A DNA stretch of 64,000 nucleotides from Porphyromonas catoniae ATCC 51270 (GTDB lineage Bacteria > Bacteroidota > Bacteroidia > Bacteroidales > Porphyromonadaceae): assembly GCF_000565015.1 (NCBI RefSeq), contig NZ_JDFF01000001.1, positions 1 through 64,000 on the forward strand, in the 5' to 3' direction. Position 1 is the first letter of the stretch. Each line of letters begins with the position of its first letter. The notes beneath the pieces were generated by a model. It had not been told where the DNA came from. It did no database searches and saw nothing but the letters and a program-made list of their open reading frames with translations. Of the stretch, positions 7,972 through 17,031 are shown piece after piece. A program made the position numbers and the translations under genes.

Positions 7972-8949
7972 CTATCGTCCGCCGAAGTGTCGAGGGCGGA
8001 TATATATATTGATCAGAGGTGTGAAGCCATTCATGATGAGGATGGCGAATGACATCCCCTCTGGGTAGCTACCGAAGAGGCGGATAAGGATCGTCAGAAG
8101 ACCGATAAGTGCCCCATAGAGGAGCTGACCACGTTGGCTCATTGGACTCGTCACATAGTCGGTGGCCATGAAGATAGCTCCGAGCATCATCCCCCCAGTG
8201 AGCAGGTGGAAGAAAGGCGAGGGATAGAGCGCAGGGTTGATGAGGTGCATTAGGCCAGAGAAGGCAAAGGCCGTCCCCAGCACCGAAACAGGGATATGCC
8301 AAGTGATTACCCGCTTATAGAGGAGAAATGCCAAGCCCAGCAGTAGGGCGATCGCACTGATCTCACCGAGACTCCCCCCGTGTAGCCCGAGGAGCATATC
8401 CAGGGTAGAGGGGACTTGATCCCAAGACATACCTGGTGCTCCAGACTGGATAGCCTTCGCCACACCCAGCGGTGTAGCCCCAGTAGTGGCATCGGTGTAG
8501 TGAAGTATCTGTCCAGCCTTGGGCCAAAGGGTCATCTGCGCTGGATAGGCGATCAAGAGGAAGACACGACCTACAAGGGCAGGATTGAAGATATTCCCCC
8601 CGAGTCCCCCGAAGCTCATCTTCCCCACTCCTATAGCTATGATGGCACCGATAGCGACGATCCACCAAGGGAGGCTAGAGGGAAGGTTCATCCCCAGTAG
8701 TACGCCTGTCAGGATGGCGGATCCGTCACGGATGGTAGGCTCTGTCCCGTAGAGGTACTTAGTGATGAGCCATTCGACGATGATGCAGGAGAGGACACTG
8801 ACTGCGAGGACGACAAGCGCTCCGAGCCCAAAGGTCGCCAGCGATACGAGACAGGCTGGTACGAGGGCAAGGAGGACAGCGTACATGTTGCGCTCCACGC
8901 TATCTCCGCTGTGTATGTGCGGGGAGGGAGAGATGATTAGTTTATCCAT
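7972..8949 (-). CDS. rnfD: Rnf electron transport complex subunit D
   Basis: The 325-residue polytopic membrane subunit has about nine helices. The TDATTGATPLG segment near residue 155 is the covalent FMN attachment motif (T/S-GAT). The conserved GGLGGNIFNPALVGR near residue 115 is diagnostic of the RnfD/NqrB family. The protein forms the membrane core through which electron flow is coupled to ion transport. It lies 7 bp after rnfC and 3 bp before rnfG. The length and motifs appear intact. Confidence 0.97.
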   Translation of the reverse strand: MDKLIISPSPHIHSGDSVERNMYAVLLALVPACLVSLATFGLGALVVLAVSVLSCIIVEWLITKYLYGTEPTIRDGSAILTGVLLGMNLPSSLPWWIVAIGAIIAIGVGKMSFGGLGGNIFNPALVGRVFLLIAYPAQMTLWPKAGQILHYTDATTGATPLGVAKAIQSGAPGMSWDQVPSTLDMLLGLHGGSLGEISAIALLLGLAFLLYKRVITWHIPVSVLGTAFAFSGLMHLINPALYPSPFFHLLTGGMMLGAIFMATDYVTSPMSQRGQLLYGALIGLLTILIRLFGSYPEGMSFAILIMNGFTPLINIYIRPRHFGGR

Positions 8950-8956
8950 GTACTAC

Positions 8957-10291
8957 TTAGCTTTTGCGTGAACGTATAATAGCGGTGACCTTTTGCTTGC
9001 CTATGCGGATGAAGTCGAGTAGCGGGCGATTTGATGGGCAGGTATAGCTACAAGAGCCACACTCGATACAGTCCACGATATAGTTCTTCTCCGTAGTCTC
9101 CCAGTCGGCATACTGCACGTCTCTCATGAGGAAGGCTGGGTTAAGCCCCATAGGACATACCGAGACACACTTGGCACAGCGGATACAGTTTCTCATGGGA
9201 CGGCGGACAGCATCCTCTTGGGGAAGGATCAAGATCCCCGAAGTCCCCTTAGTGACGGGAACCTCGGTGCCCAGTAGAGCCTTGCCCATCATAGGTCCTC
9301 CGCCGATGATCTTACCGGTATCCTCGGGGAGTCCACCAGAGGCCTCTATAAGGTGTCCGATGGGTATCCCAATACGAGCGTGGTAGTTGGAGGGCTTCTC
9401 TAGGTGCTTCCCCGTCACAGTCACGATGCGCTCTACGAGGGGTTTGTTCTTCTGGACGGCCTCGTAGACGGCGAAGACTGTCCCTACATTCTGCACAACA
9501 GCACCAGCTGAGATAGGGAGGGCTCCGCTCTTAATCTGCTTGCGAAGTACAGCATCAATGAGCTGCTTTTCTCCCCCTTGAGGATATTGAACCTTTAGGG
9601 GCATGACGGTGATGTCCGTGTAGGCCTTGGCCAGCTGGGAGAGGTGCAGGATGGCATCCTTCTTATTGTTCTCTATGCCGATGACAGCTCTAGAGACACC
9701 AAGTGCCTTCATGAGGATCTTGACCCCAACGAGTATCTCTGCCCCCTTGGAGAGCATGAGCTGATGGTCAGAGGTGAGGTAGGGCTCACACTCCACAGCA
9801 TTGATGATAAGTACCTCTGCCTTTTGCCCAGGAGGTGGAGAGAGCTTGACTTGCGTCGGGAAGGTAGCTCCCCCTAGCCCTACGATACCTGATGCGGCAA
9901 TCCTGTCAATGATTTCCTTCGGCTCTAGCGTGCACTCTGTAACCAATTCCTCAGAGCGGTCTATCCCCTCCTCCCACTCTTCTTCTGGGGCAACGGCGAT
10001 GACGATCGCGGGGCGTTTGTATCCGCCTGAGTCGTAGAAACCATCAATCTTAGTCACCTTCCCCGTGACGGAGGAATGGTTATTAGCTGAGACAAAGCCA
10101 CCAGCCTGAGCAATCACAGTGCCTACCTTGACCTGATCACCCTTTTGGACAGTAGGTACGGCTGGTGCACCTATGTGCTGTCCTATGGGTATAATGACCT
10201 CCTTGGGCAGGGATATAGGCTGAATAGGACATCCTGCTGAGAGCTTGTTCTCGGGGGGATGAATGCCACCGAGGCGAAACGTGCGTAGCAT
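8957..10291 (-). CDS. rnfC: Rnf electron transport complex subunit C
   Basis: RnfC is the peripheral NADH-binding, FMN- and Fe-S-containing subunit. The 444-residue protein has an N-terminal lipoyl-like segment with GGIHPPENK at residues 8-16. A Rossmann-like NADH region contains GIVGLGGATFPTQVK. Two C-terminal [4Fe-4S] motifs follow: CIRCAKCVSVCP near residue 370 and CIECGSCSYTCP near 408. The gene starts 43 bp after rnfB. All family landmarks are present. Confidence 0.97.
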   Translation of the reverse strand: MLRTFRLGGIHPPENKLSAGCPIQPISLPKEVIIPIGQHIGAPAVPTVQKGDQVKVGTVIAQAGGFVSANNHSSVTGKVTKIDGFYDSGGYKRPAIVIAVAPEEEWEEGIDRSEELVTECTLEPKEIIDRIAASGIVGLGGATFPTQVKLSPPPGQKAEVLIINAVECEPYLTSDHQLMLSKGAEILVGVKILMKALGVSRAVIGIENNKKDAILHLSQLAKAYTDITVMPLKVQYPQGGEKQLIDAVLRKQIKSGALPISAGAVVQNVGTVFAVYEAVQKNKPLVERIVTVTGKHLEKPSNYHARIGIPIGHLIEASGGLPEDTGKIIGGGPMMGKALLGTEVPVTKGTSGILILPQEDAVRRPMRNCIRCAKCVSVCPMGLNPAFLMRDVQYADWETTEKNYIVDCIECGSCSYTCPSNRPLLDFIRIGKQKVTAIIRSRKS

Positions 10292-10334
10292 ATATCTGTA
10301 AGGTATGAGCGTTTCTGATGATGATACTACCCTG

Positions 10335-11285
10335 CTAGGGAGCAGTAGGGGTAGAGGGTGTCGTAGGGGCTACGGGTGCGGGAGGTGTCGTCTCGGCGGT
10401 AGGGGTAGCCTCGGGGGTAGAAGGTGGGGGCGTAGCTCCAGCTGAAGCCTCTTCCTTCGGAGCCTCTTTCTTGGGGGGAGGGAAGCCTATCTCGTGGATC
10501 GCATGAGTAGGACATACCACCACACACTTACGACAGAGCTTGCACTTAGTATGGTCGATATAGGAGAGGTTGTCGGCAATCGTGATAGCCTCAAACTTAC
10601 ACTCCTTGAAGCAGAGCGAACAGCCGATACAGGCATTTCCACAGGCCTTCTTTGCTACACCTCCCTTGTCCTTATTGACGCAACTGACAAATATCCTCCG
10701 TCCCTTGGGGCCTCGACGTCTTAGTTCTATGATGAACTTGGGACAAGCCTTGACGCAAGCACCGCAAGCGACACACTTGTCCTCAATGATTACGGGAAGT
10801 CTAGTCTCACTATCCATATACATAGCGTCGAATTCGCACGCATGTACACAGTCTGCCATACCGAGACATCCCCAGCTGCAGTCGGTGTCCCCCTTATAAA
10901 GGGCTGAGGCAACGGCACAGCTGGATGCACCATCATAGACATTGGTCCGTGGGCGAGCCTCACAGGTACCATTACAGCGTACCACGGCGACAAGTGGATC
11001 TTTTTTCTCTGCAACCATCCCGAGGATCGTTCCGACCTTCTCCATCACAGGTGAACCACCGACGGGGCAGAAGAGTCCGTCTAGTCCACCCTCGCTCTTG
11101 GCACAAGCAGCTGCGAAAGCTGCACAGCCGGGGAAACCGCAACCACCACAATTGGCCTGAGGCAAGACCTCTGCAACCTCTGCTATACGTGGATCTTCCT
11201 TGACCTCAAACTTCTTTGATACGATGTAGAGCAGTCCCGCCCCCAGCGCTCCGATGAGTGCAAGTATAGCAATCGTGATACCCAT
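10335..11285 (-). CDS. rnfB: Rnf electron transport complex subunit B (ferredoxin-type)
   Basis: RnfB is the electron entry point that accepts electrons from ferredoxin. The 316-residue protein has an N-terminal membrane anchor (residues 3-22) and a four-Cys Fe-S domain (C46, C49, C54, C61). Ferredoxin motifs CVACGACVKACP, CIGCSLCFKECK and CKLCRKCVVVCP follow. The last 50 or so residues are a low-complexity Pro/Thr/Ala tail that is not part of the conserved fold. The gene starts 13 bp after rseC. The tail's function is unknown. Confidence 0.97.
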   Translation of the reverse strand: MGITIAILALIGALGAGLLYIVSKKFEVKEDPRIAEVAEVLPQANCGGCGFPGCAAFAAACAKSEGGLDGLFCPVGGSPVMEKVGTILGMVAEKKDPLVAVVRCNGTCEARPRTNVYDGASSCAVASALYKGDTDCSWGCLGMADCVHACEFDAMYMDSETRLPVIIEDKCVACGACVKACPKFIIELRRRGPKGRRIFVSCVNKDKGGVAKKACGNACIGCSLCFKECKFEAITIADNLSYIDHTKCKLCRKCVVVCPTHAIHEIGFPPPKKEAPKEEASAGATPPPSTPEATPTAETTPPAPVAPTTPSTPTAP

Positions 11286-11298
11286 AATATAATTGGCG

Positions 11299-11745
11299 TT
11301 AATATGTGTCTGATGGATTGAGCGGACGTACCTCTAGCGCAAGCGTACGGCTCAAGATCGGTGTCAAGGCAAAGAGTATCAGGAAATAAAGGACGAGTGC
11401 CACTAGGGCAAGCAAGGCCGATGCCCACTCTCCCCAATGCAGCACCTCTTGCCCCACCCCAAGCATAAAGGGGATGAGAAAGAGTGGCAGGACGAAGGCA
11501 AGCAAAATAGCCCAGCGACCGACGCTGTCCTTTCCCTCAACAATTACTGCTTGACCTACTTCGTAGTGAATACCGTGTGTCTGTACCCTAATAAGTCGAT
11601 CCTTGCAGTCGGCAGTAGTGCAAAAGTCTTTCGCATGACACCCAGAGCAGGCGCTCAGCTGCTGAATCCTCACGACAACCTCATCAGGGTGCACCTCTGC
11701 CACGATGCCCTCACGACGTTCGGATCCAGTATTCTTTCCGTTCAT
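11299..11745 (-). CDS. RseC/MucC-family membrane protein heading the rnf operon
   Basis: RseC-family proteins accompany rnf/rsx operons and are linked to reduction of SoxR-type regulators in proteobacteria. This 148-residue protein has an N-terminal cysteine cluster (C33, C36, C42, C47) in SACSGCHAKDFC, followed by two transmembrane helices. I chose the ATG at 11743-11745, starting MNGKNTGSERREGIV. The frame is open back to 11832, but a -7 box at 11843-11850 predicts transcription from about 11836, leaving a normal leader only for the inner start. It is the first gene of the rnf transcription unit. Confidence 0.88.
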   Translation of the reverse strand: MNGKNTGSERREGIVAEVHPDEVVVRIQQLSACSGCHAKDFCTTADCKDRLIRVQTHGIHYEVGQAVIVEGKDSVGRWAILLAFVLPLFLIPFMLGVGQEVLHWGEWASALLALVALVLYFLILFALTPILSRTLALEVRPLNPSDTY

Positions 11746-11842
11746 AAGTGGTGATACCTTGAATGGTGAGGGGCTGTAGTTATCAGTCCAAATCAGGACA
11801 TCCCATACCACGTACGGCATGTCCCCATACAAATCACATCAG

Positions 11843-11873
11843 CAAATGTAGGTATTCTTTTAGAAAGAAACAA
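11843..11873 (-). promoter_or_regulatory. Promoter of the rseC-rnf operon
   Basis: On the minus strand the -7 box TACATTTG (11843-11850) is preceded, after 20 bp, by a -33 TTG (11871-11873). This matches the Bacteroidota TTTG/TAnnTTTG layout. Family B array B2 begins about 85 bp further upstream. Confidence 0.6.
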
Positions 11874-11956
11874 GGCTCTTCCTCCTTACTTTTAGGTAGA
11901 CTCAAGAGGGGGGATTATCAAGTACTCCCCCATGACTTCCTATGCCAGATGAAAAC

Positions 11957-12042
11957 AGGTATCGGGGAAAACGATTGAGGGGTACTGAGGGTACCTCTGA
12001 GGAGGTAGCGGGGGAAACTATCATGAGGTATCGGGGATACCT
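11957..12042. repeat. Family B palindromic array B2
   Basis: Four units start at 11957, 11980, 12003 and 12026 (exact 23-bp period). The last, AGGTATCGGGGATACCT, is the cleanest palindrome of the family. The array lies between the terminator of the NYN gene (12111-12162) and the rnf promoter (11843-11873). Confidence 0.88.
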
Positions 12043-12110
12043 CACCGAGGGAGTAAGAAGTCTGTATCCCTGGGTGTCTAGAGCTGTCAGCTCATCTCAA
12101 GAGAAGAAAA

Positions 12111-12162
12111 GGCTTGGGGTCAGCCGAATGACCTAATTGGTCTATTCGACTGACCCCAAGCT
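12111..12162 (-). terminator. Intrinsic terminator of the NYN/cold-shock gene
   Basis: A long stem of about 22 bp with small mismatches (left arm 12111-12133, right arm 12139-12162) is followed on the minus strand by TTTTCTTCT. It lies 77 bp beyond the stop of the gene ending at 12239. Confidence 0.85.
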
Positions 12163-12238
12163 CTGTATACCCTACAGGCTATACAGGTCTTAATAGGTAG
12201 AGCGTACTACCCTAATAGATGGTCTTATGCCTTACCTC

Positions 12239-13387
12239 CTAGTCAAATGGTAGGGTAACATTCTTAGCAATCAGTTGCCCCTTCTCATTGCGATCTAGCT
12301 CTAACTCCACCCGATCTCCAACGGAGAGATCACTGAAGGTAATACCTGCAAGGCTCTTGTAGTGGAAGAATGCATTCTCCCCTATCCCAACATCAATGAA
12401 GCCAAATCCAGCCTTGAGGGCATTGACATACCCTTCCTTAATATCAGGTAGTGGCTCACTAGCCCTATCGAGATGCTCCTGAAAGTCTGGGAGCTCAATC
12501 CTCCCTATAACCTTCACCTCTGGAGACGGGAGGGATTCCTGTACGGTCATCGTCAGTTCAGGTAGTGGCTCACCAGCGAGCTTCACACCCTCCTCATCGG
12601 TGGATACCTCATCACCATTCCCCTGTTCCTCTAGAGGTTCATTTGAGGATCGAGTATGTGCCATAGGTGGCTGATAGGGGCGACCCTTGGTGTCTCTGAG
12701 GCGATCATCTGCACCACTTTTCGAGACGAAGAGTCCATTGATGATGGGGTCACTACGGTAGGCTCGACTATCAATGAGTTCGTTCATCATCACAGGATAA
12801 GTAGCCTCCTCCATCAGCTCAAATGAAGTGTAGGTCGTAGTAGGCTCTCTCTTTGCCTCCCCCTCATGCTCCAGATCCCATCCCAGTACCATCACACGGA
12901 TACCTAAGGCATGGAGTTTCTTTACAAGAGGGATATAATCTCCATCAGCAGCAATAAGTACGACAACATCAAAGTCCTCGTGAATGGCACGCTCGTATGC
13001 CTCGAGAGCGAAGAGTACATCTACGCCCTTCTCCTTCTTCTTCCCCTTGCCTGCACGCGAGAGAGGTAAGTGATGCTGGGTAACACCTTCGGCGTTGAGT
13101 ACATCATCGAAGAGGCGTTCATAGAAGAGTACATCCCCAGCAGCCTTTGCAGCTTCACTAGCAGAGAGGCGGCCACGGAAGTAATGAGCATCCACAATCT
13201 TACACAACTCAGGCTGGGTGGCCTCCAGCTGTGCAATCTGATAACGGAGGAAGCGATGTAGTCCCCCAACACTAAGGCGACTCCTACGCTCGTGATGCTG
13301 GTAATAGAAGGTACTTACATGCCAAAAATAATTCCCGTCATAAAAAATGCCTACACGGGTCAGGCGAGTTTTTTTCTCTTTTGTCAT
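12239..13387 (-). CDS. NYN-domain ribonuclease-like protein with C-terminal cold-shock domain
   Basis: The 382-residue protein opens with a NYN/PIN-like (LabA/DUF88) nuclease domain: VGIFYDGNYF at residues 12-21, DVLFALEAYE near 123, and LIAADGDYIPLVKKL near 143. The aspartates of these motifs match the metal-binding acidic set. After an acidic, Pro/Ser-rich linker (about residues 230-315) the last 65 residues form a cold-shock OB fold: GYVNALKAGFGFIDV, NAFFHYKSL, VGDRVELEL. The pairing suggests RNA binding plus cleavage, acting in RNA turnover; the target is unknown. It is monocistronic, with its own -7 box and terminator. Confidence 0.85.
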   Translation of the reverse strand: MTKEKKTRLTRVGIFYDGNYFWHVSTFYYQHHERRSRLSVGGLHRFLRYQIAQLEATQPELCKIVDAHYFRGRLSASEAAKAAGDVLFYERLFDDVLNAEGVTQHHLPLSRAGKGKKKEKGVDVLFALEAYERAIHEDFDVVVLIAADGDYIPLVKKLHALGIRVMVLGWDLEHEGEAKREPTTTYTSFELMEEATYPVMMNELIDSRAYRSDPIINGLFVSKSGADDRLRDTKGRPYQPPMAHTRSSNEPLEEQGNGDEVSTDEEGVKLAGEPLPELTMTVQESLPSPEVKVIGRIELPDFQEHLDRASEPLPDIKEGYVNALKAGFGFIDVGIGENAFFHYKSLAGITFSDLSVGDRVELELDRNEKGQLIAKNVTLPFD

Positions 13388-13444
13388 AATGTAATTGGTA
13401 AAATACTATTCCATGGTGGGCCCAGCGCTCTCTGCCATGGATCA

Positions 13445-13452
13445 CAAAGATA
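13445..13452 (-). promoter_or_regulatory. -7 box (TATCTTTG) for the NYN gene
   Basis: The minus-strand TATCTTTG lies 57 bp before the start codon and matches TAnnTTTG. No good -33 element is visible. Confidence 0.5.
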
Positions 13453-13488
13453 CTTCTTTTACAAAGAAGCTCCCGTATCTACATAGCA

Positions 13489-13537
13489 ATGGGATAGCCA
13501 GAGGAGGGCTCTTGTCCCTTACCTCTGGCTATTCCAT
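13489..13537 (-). terminator. Probable terminator after lipA
   Basis: A 16-bp stem with one mismatch (13489-13504 with 13522-13537) and a 17-nt loop lies 77 bp beyond the lipA stop. No T tract follows, so termination is only probable. Confidence 0.55.
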
Positions 13538-13613
13538 AGTTGATTTACCGAGAGTAATAACCCGTGTTTAACTGAGGTAGTATATACCCACTTCGGTAGC
13601 AAGCAAAACAGAC

Positions 13614-14501
13614 TTAGTCAAGCACGTGACGCTCGGCATGGTAAGACGAGCGAATGAGTGGACCACTCTCTATATGACGTAGCCCTCTCTCTAGTCCAAG
13701 CGTACGAAGGCGAGCGAACTGCTTTGGATGTACATATTCGACGACAGGTAAGTGCCTCCTCGTTGGCTGTAAGTATTGCCCGATGGTCATGATTGACACA
13801 CCTACAGCATGAGCGTCATCGATGAGCTCCAACACTTCTTCCTCCGTCTCTCCTAGGCCTAGCATAATACCCGTCTTAGCTGGGATGCCACTCTCAGCGA
13901 TACGCTTCAGCACAGAGAGGCTCTGGTCATATGTGGCGATGTGTCGTACCTCAGGTGTGAGACGTCGTATGGTCTCTAGATTATGTGAGATGATGCGTGG
14001 TCGACAAGCAATGATCTGATCCACATAGTCAAGCCTCCCGTTGAAGTCAGGGATAAGCACTTCGATTGTCACCTCTGGGGCGACACGACGAATTTCCTCA
14101 ATAGTGCGAACCCAGTGAGCAGCACCGTAGTCCTCGAGGTCATCACGGTCTACACTTGTGATGACAGCATGTCGGAGGTTCATCTTCTTGATACTCTGAG
14201 CAACCTTCATTGGCTCCAGAGGATCAAGCGGTGCAGGAGTCTTGCTTGAGAGGGTGTTGCAGAAGCGACAAGCTCGTGTACATACTGCCCCTCCAATCAT
14301 GAAGGTAGCTGTACCGGCACTCCAGCATTCACCTTGGTTGGGGCATTTCCCACTGTGGCAAATGGTGTTTAGCCCATGCCCCTCGATGGTTTGCTTGGTA
14401 TCAGTAAACGTAGAGTTATCGCCAAGGCGTATCTTGAGCCACTCAGGCTTACGTACACGCACCACGGTGCGCTTAGATGCTCTTGCTTGTTCCTCCTGCA
14501 T
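13614..14501 (-). CDS. lipA: Lipoyl synthase
   Basis: LipA inserts two sulfurs into protein-bound octanoyl groups to make lipoate. From the ATG at 14499-14501 the protein has 295 residues. The auxiliary cluster motif is C48, C53, C59 (CHSGKCPNQGEC), and the radical-SAM motif is C74, C78, C81 (CTRACRFC). The C-terminal RSSY serine ligand motif is present (LIRSSYHA). The frame is open to 14561, but those extra residues are not conserved in appearance. The gene follows DPP IV by 60 bp on the same strand and may be cotranscribed. lipB is not in the window. Confidence 0.96.
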   Translation of the reverse strand: MQEEQARASKRTVVRVRKPEWLKIRLGDNSTFTDTKQTIEGHGLNTICHSGKCPNQGECWSAGTATFMIGGAVCTRACRFCNTLSSKTPAPLDPLEPMKVAQSIKKMNLRHAVITSVDRDDLEDYGAAHWVRTIEEIRRVAPEVTIEVLIPDFNGRLDYVDQIIACRPRIISHNLETIRRLTPEVRHIATYDQSLSVLKRIAESGIPAKTGIMLGLGETEEEVLELIDDAHAVGVSIMTIGQYLQPTRRHLPVVEYVHPKQFARLRTLGLERGLRHIESGPLIRSSYHAERHVLD

Positions 14502-14561
14502 AGTCAATATAAATGTCCCCTTAGGGCGAGCAACACTCACCCTAAGGGGAGCTATCATCAA

Positions 14562-16736
14562 TTAAAGATTTGTCTGTAGGTAAGAGATCATCTTCTTGAA
14601 GAGGTGGTCTCGTGTCTTACCGCCATATATACTGTGGTTCTTGTCCGTGTAAAGAGCCATATCAAAAGGCAGGTCACGCTGGACAAGGAGCTCAGCGAAG
14701 TCCATGGCGTTCTGCACATGTACATTGTCATCTGCACTCCCATGAATTAACAAGAGCTTACCACGAAGGTTGTGGGCAACCTCTAGCACGGAGGAGGCTT
14801 TGTATCCATCTGGGTTCTCCTGAGGCGTACGCATAAACCGCTCAGTATAGATTGTATCGTAGAAACGCCAGTCTGTGACAGGAGCGACGGCAATCCCTAC
14901 TTTAAACGTCCCATCTCCGTGGCACAGGCTCATCAGCGTATTGTACCCACCGAAGCTCCAGCCCCAGATACCGATGCGACCTGCATCGACATAGGGTAAC
15001 TTCCCGAGGGCCTTTGCCGCCGCGATCTGGTCAGCACTCTCCTTCACCCCTAGACGAAGGTATGTGCACTTGCGCCACTCTTCTCCTCGTGCGCCTGTAC
15101 CTCGACCATCCACACATACCACGATGAAGCCATGGCTAGCGAGCACCTGCTCCCATCCGTAACCATACTGATCAAGCACCTGCTGAGAGTCTGGACCACT
15201 ATACTGAATCATCAGCACAGGATAGCGACGAGTGAGAGAGAAGTCATGAGGCTTCACAATCCAAGCATTCATGGCTTGTCCCTCTGCCCCTGTGAGCGTA
15301 ATAAATTCCTTTGGAGAGACACGATATTCCCCGAGCCTCTGCTGTAGCTTTTGGTTATCCTCCAGCACACGAAGGGGCTTGAGGTTACCCGTAGCGTAGA
15401 CAGCTGTCACCGTAGGGGTGGTGGTGTTATTAAAGGTGTTGATATAATAGGCGAAACTATCACTAAAGATTGCTTGATTTGAGCCCTGCCCAGGATGCAG
15501 TGCTGTACGCTTCCCCTTCGGATCTATGCGGTAGATGGAGCGACGCATTGGAGACTCATCAGCAGCTTGGTAGTATAGATTACCAGAGGCATCTGCGCCG
15601 TAGAAGTTCGTGACATCATAATGCCCCGAGGTCACTTGCCTCAGTAGCACACCCTTATCTGAATAGTGGTAAAGGTGGCGGAAGCCATCACGTTCACTCG
15701 GATAGATGAAGCCCGAAGGGATAAAACGGCTCCAGGTAACGTTGTGGCTATCGACATAGGTCTTGCTCTTGTCCTCTAGGATAAGCTTAGGTAGAAGGGT
15801 CTTATTCTGTACATAGAAAAGACGCAAATGGTTCTGCTGTCTGTTTAAGGTAAACACCGCCAGCTGTCCCTCACGCCCCACGAACTCGATACGAGGGATA
15901 TAATAGGGAGCTCCGTCTCGGAAGTTCACCTCCTTGCGCGAGCGATCCACCACATTATATATGTGCAGTGAGACTCGTGAGTTAGGGGTACCAGCCTTCG
16001 GATACTTATAGGTGTAGGAAGTTGGATACTGCGAAGTGCCATACATGGGCATACTGTACTCCTGTACCTCCGTCTCATCCGTGCGCACGAAGGCTAGATA
16101 GCCACTGTCTTCGCTCCAGGATAAGAGGCGAGTCGTCTCGAATTCCTCTTCGTACACCCAGTCGGTAATTCCATTCATTACCTTGTTTCGCTCAGCATCG
16201 TTGGTTACCTGTACCTCAGTGTCAAACTCAAACTTCTTGATGAAAATATTCCCATCCCGCACGAAGGCCACCATCCGTCCATCGGGACTAAACGTAGGGA
16301 TCATGACCTTACCCTTCGTCTCGCTTAGTGGCTCAACGCGATTACGTCTTACATCATAGTGATAGGCATTCCCCTTGTGTGAGCGGCGATAGATCTGCTC
16401 CTGGTCGGTGATGAGCAAGATATGATGTCCCTTCGGCTCTAGGCGGTAGTCATCAAACTTCTGGAACTCGCAGTCACGAGCCCGATCTACGCTGAAGAGT
16501 GTATCAATGAGCTTACCTGTGGCAAAGCTGTAGCGTAGGATCGCCTTATGCTGCGTATCCATCATCGTGTAGTGAAGGCCATCGCTCATCGAGCGCATCC
16601 CACGCCCTGCAGGTTGGGCAGCGAATTTACCAGAGTTGACCTCCTCGATCGTCATGGTACGTGTGCCTCTTTGGGCGAAGAGACTCCCTGCTCCGAGGCT
16701 GAGAGTGAGTAAGGATAATACAAGTAGTTTGCGCAT
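14562..16736 (-). CDS. Dipeptidyl peptidase IV (S9B family), secreted
   Basis: The enzyme removes X-Pro dipeptides from peptide N-termini and supports amino-acid feeding in asaccharolytic Porphyromonas. The 724-residue protein has a signal peptide (residues 1-21, ending SLFAQ). A beta-propeller occupies roughly residues 60-480 and an alpha/beta hydrolase domain the rest. The catalytic triad is Ser594 (GWSFGGY), Asp669 (GSADDNVH) and His701 (KNHSIYGG). The paired glutamates YEEEFE near residue 196 bind the substrate N-terminus. The numbering is one off that remembered for P. gingivalis DPP IV. No type IX C-terminal domain is seen. Confidence 0.95.
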   Translation of the reverse strand: MRKLLVLSLLTLSLGAGSLFAQRGTRTMTIEEVNSGKFAAQPAGRGMRSMSDGLHYTMMDTQHKAILRYSFATGKLIDTLFSVDRARDCEFQKFDDYRLEPKGHHILLITDQEQIYRRSHKGNAYHYDVRRNRVEPLSETKGKVMIPTFSPDGRMVAFVRDGNIFIKKFEFDTEVQVTNDAERNKVMNGITDWVYEEEFETTRLLSWSEDSGYLAFVRTDETEVQEYSMPMYGTSQYPTSYTYKYPKAGTPNSRVSLHIYNVVDRSRKEVNFRDGAPYYIPRIEFVGREGQLAVFTLNRQQNHLRLFYVQNKTLLPKLILEDKSKTYVDSHNVTWSRFIPSGFIYPSERDGFRHLYHYSDKGVLLRQVTSGHYDVTNFYGADASGNLYYQAADESPMRRSIYRIDPKGKRTALHPGQGSNQAIFSDSFAYYINTFNNTTTPTVTAVYATGNLKPLRVLEDNQKLQQRLGEYRVSPKEFITLTGAEGQAMNAWIVKPHDFSLTRRYPVLMIQYSGPDSQQVLDQYGYGWEQVLASHGFIVVCVDGRGTGARGEEWRKCTYLRLGVKESADQIAAAKALGKLPYVDAGRIGIWGWSFGGYNTLMSLCHGDGTFKVGIAVAPVTDWRFYDTIYTERFMRTPQENPDGYKASSVLEVAHNLRGKLLLIHGSADDNVHVQNAMDFAELLVQRDLPFDMALYTDKNHSIYGGKTRDHLFKKMISYLQTNL

Positions 16737-16764
16737 GATTGCTATCTGTGTAATTTGTCTTTCG

Positions 16765-16772
16765 CAAAGATA
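16765..16772 (-). promoter_or_regulatory. -7 box (TATCTTTG) for the DPP IV gene
   Basis: The minus-strand TATCTTTG is 28 bp before the DPP IV start and matches the Bacteroidota consensus. Confidence 0.55.
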
Positions 16773-17031
16773 CTAAAAGGGATGATTAGCCACTTGTAGC
16801 CTCCTAGCTCGGACATGTAAGGGCGACCGCATCCCACAATGCCCGTGTCAGACAAATAACATGGCACGCTATGCCCTCCCAACAAACCTCTTCACCAATA
16901 TCTAATAGGTCACTCCCTAATACTCACACAACAGTAAAAGCAAACCACAACCACAGGGAAAATCACCTCCAAAACAACCTCTACAAACCACTGACTATCA
17001 AACCACTACAAGGAAGGCTAAAAGCCCCTTC

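Noticed and set aside
11746-11832. Upstream extension of the rseC frame
   Set aside because: It would begin at the predicted transcription start of the rnf promoter, and its residues lack family similarity.
11921-11938. Possible fifth, inverted unit preceding array B2
   Set aside because: The similarity is visible, but it is 36 bp from the next unit and breaks the 23-bp register, so it is not counted.
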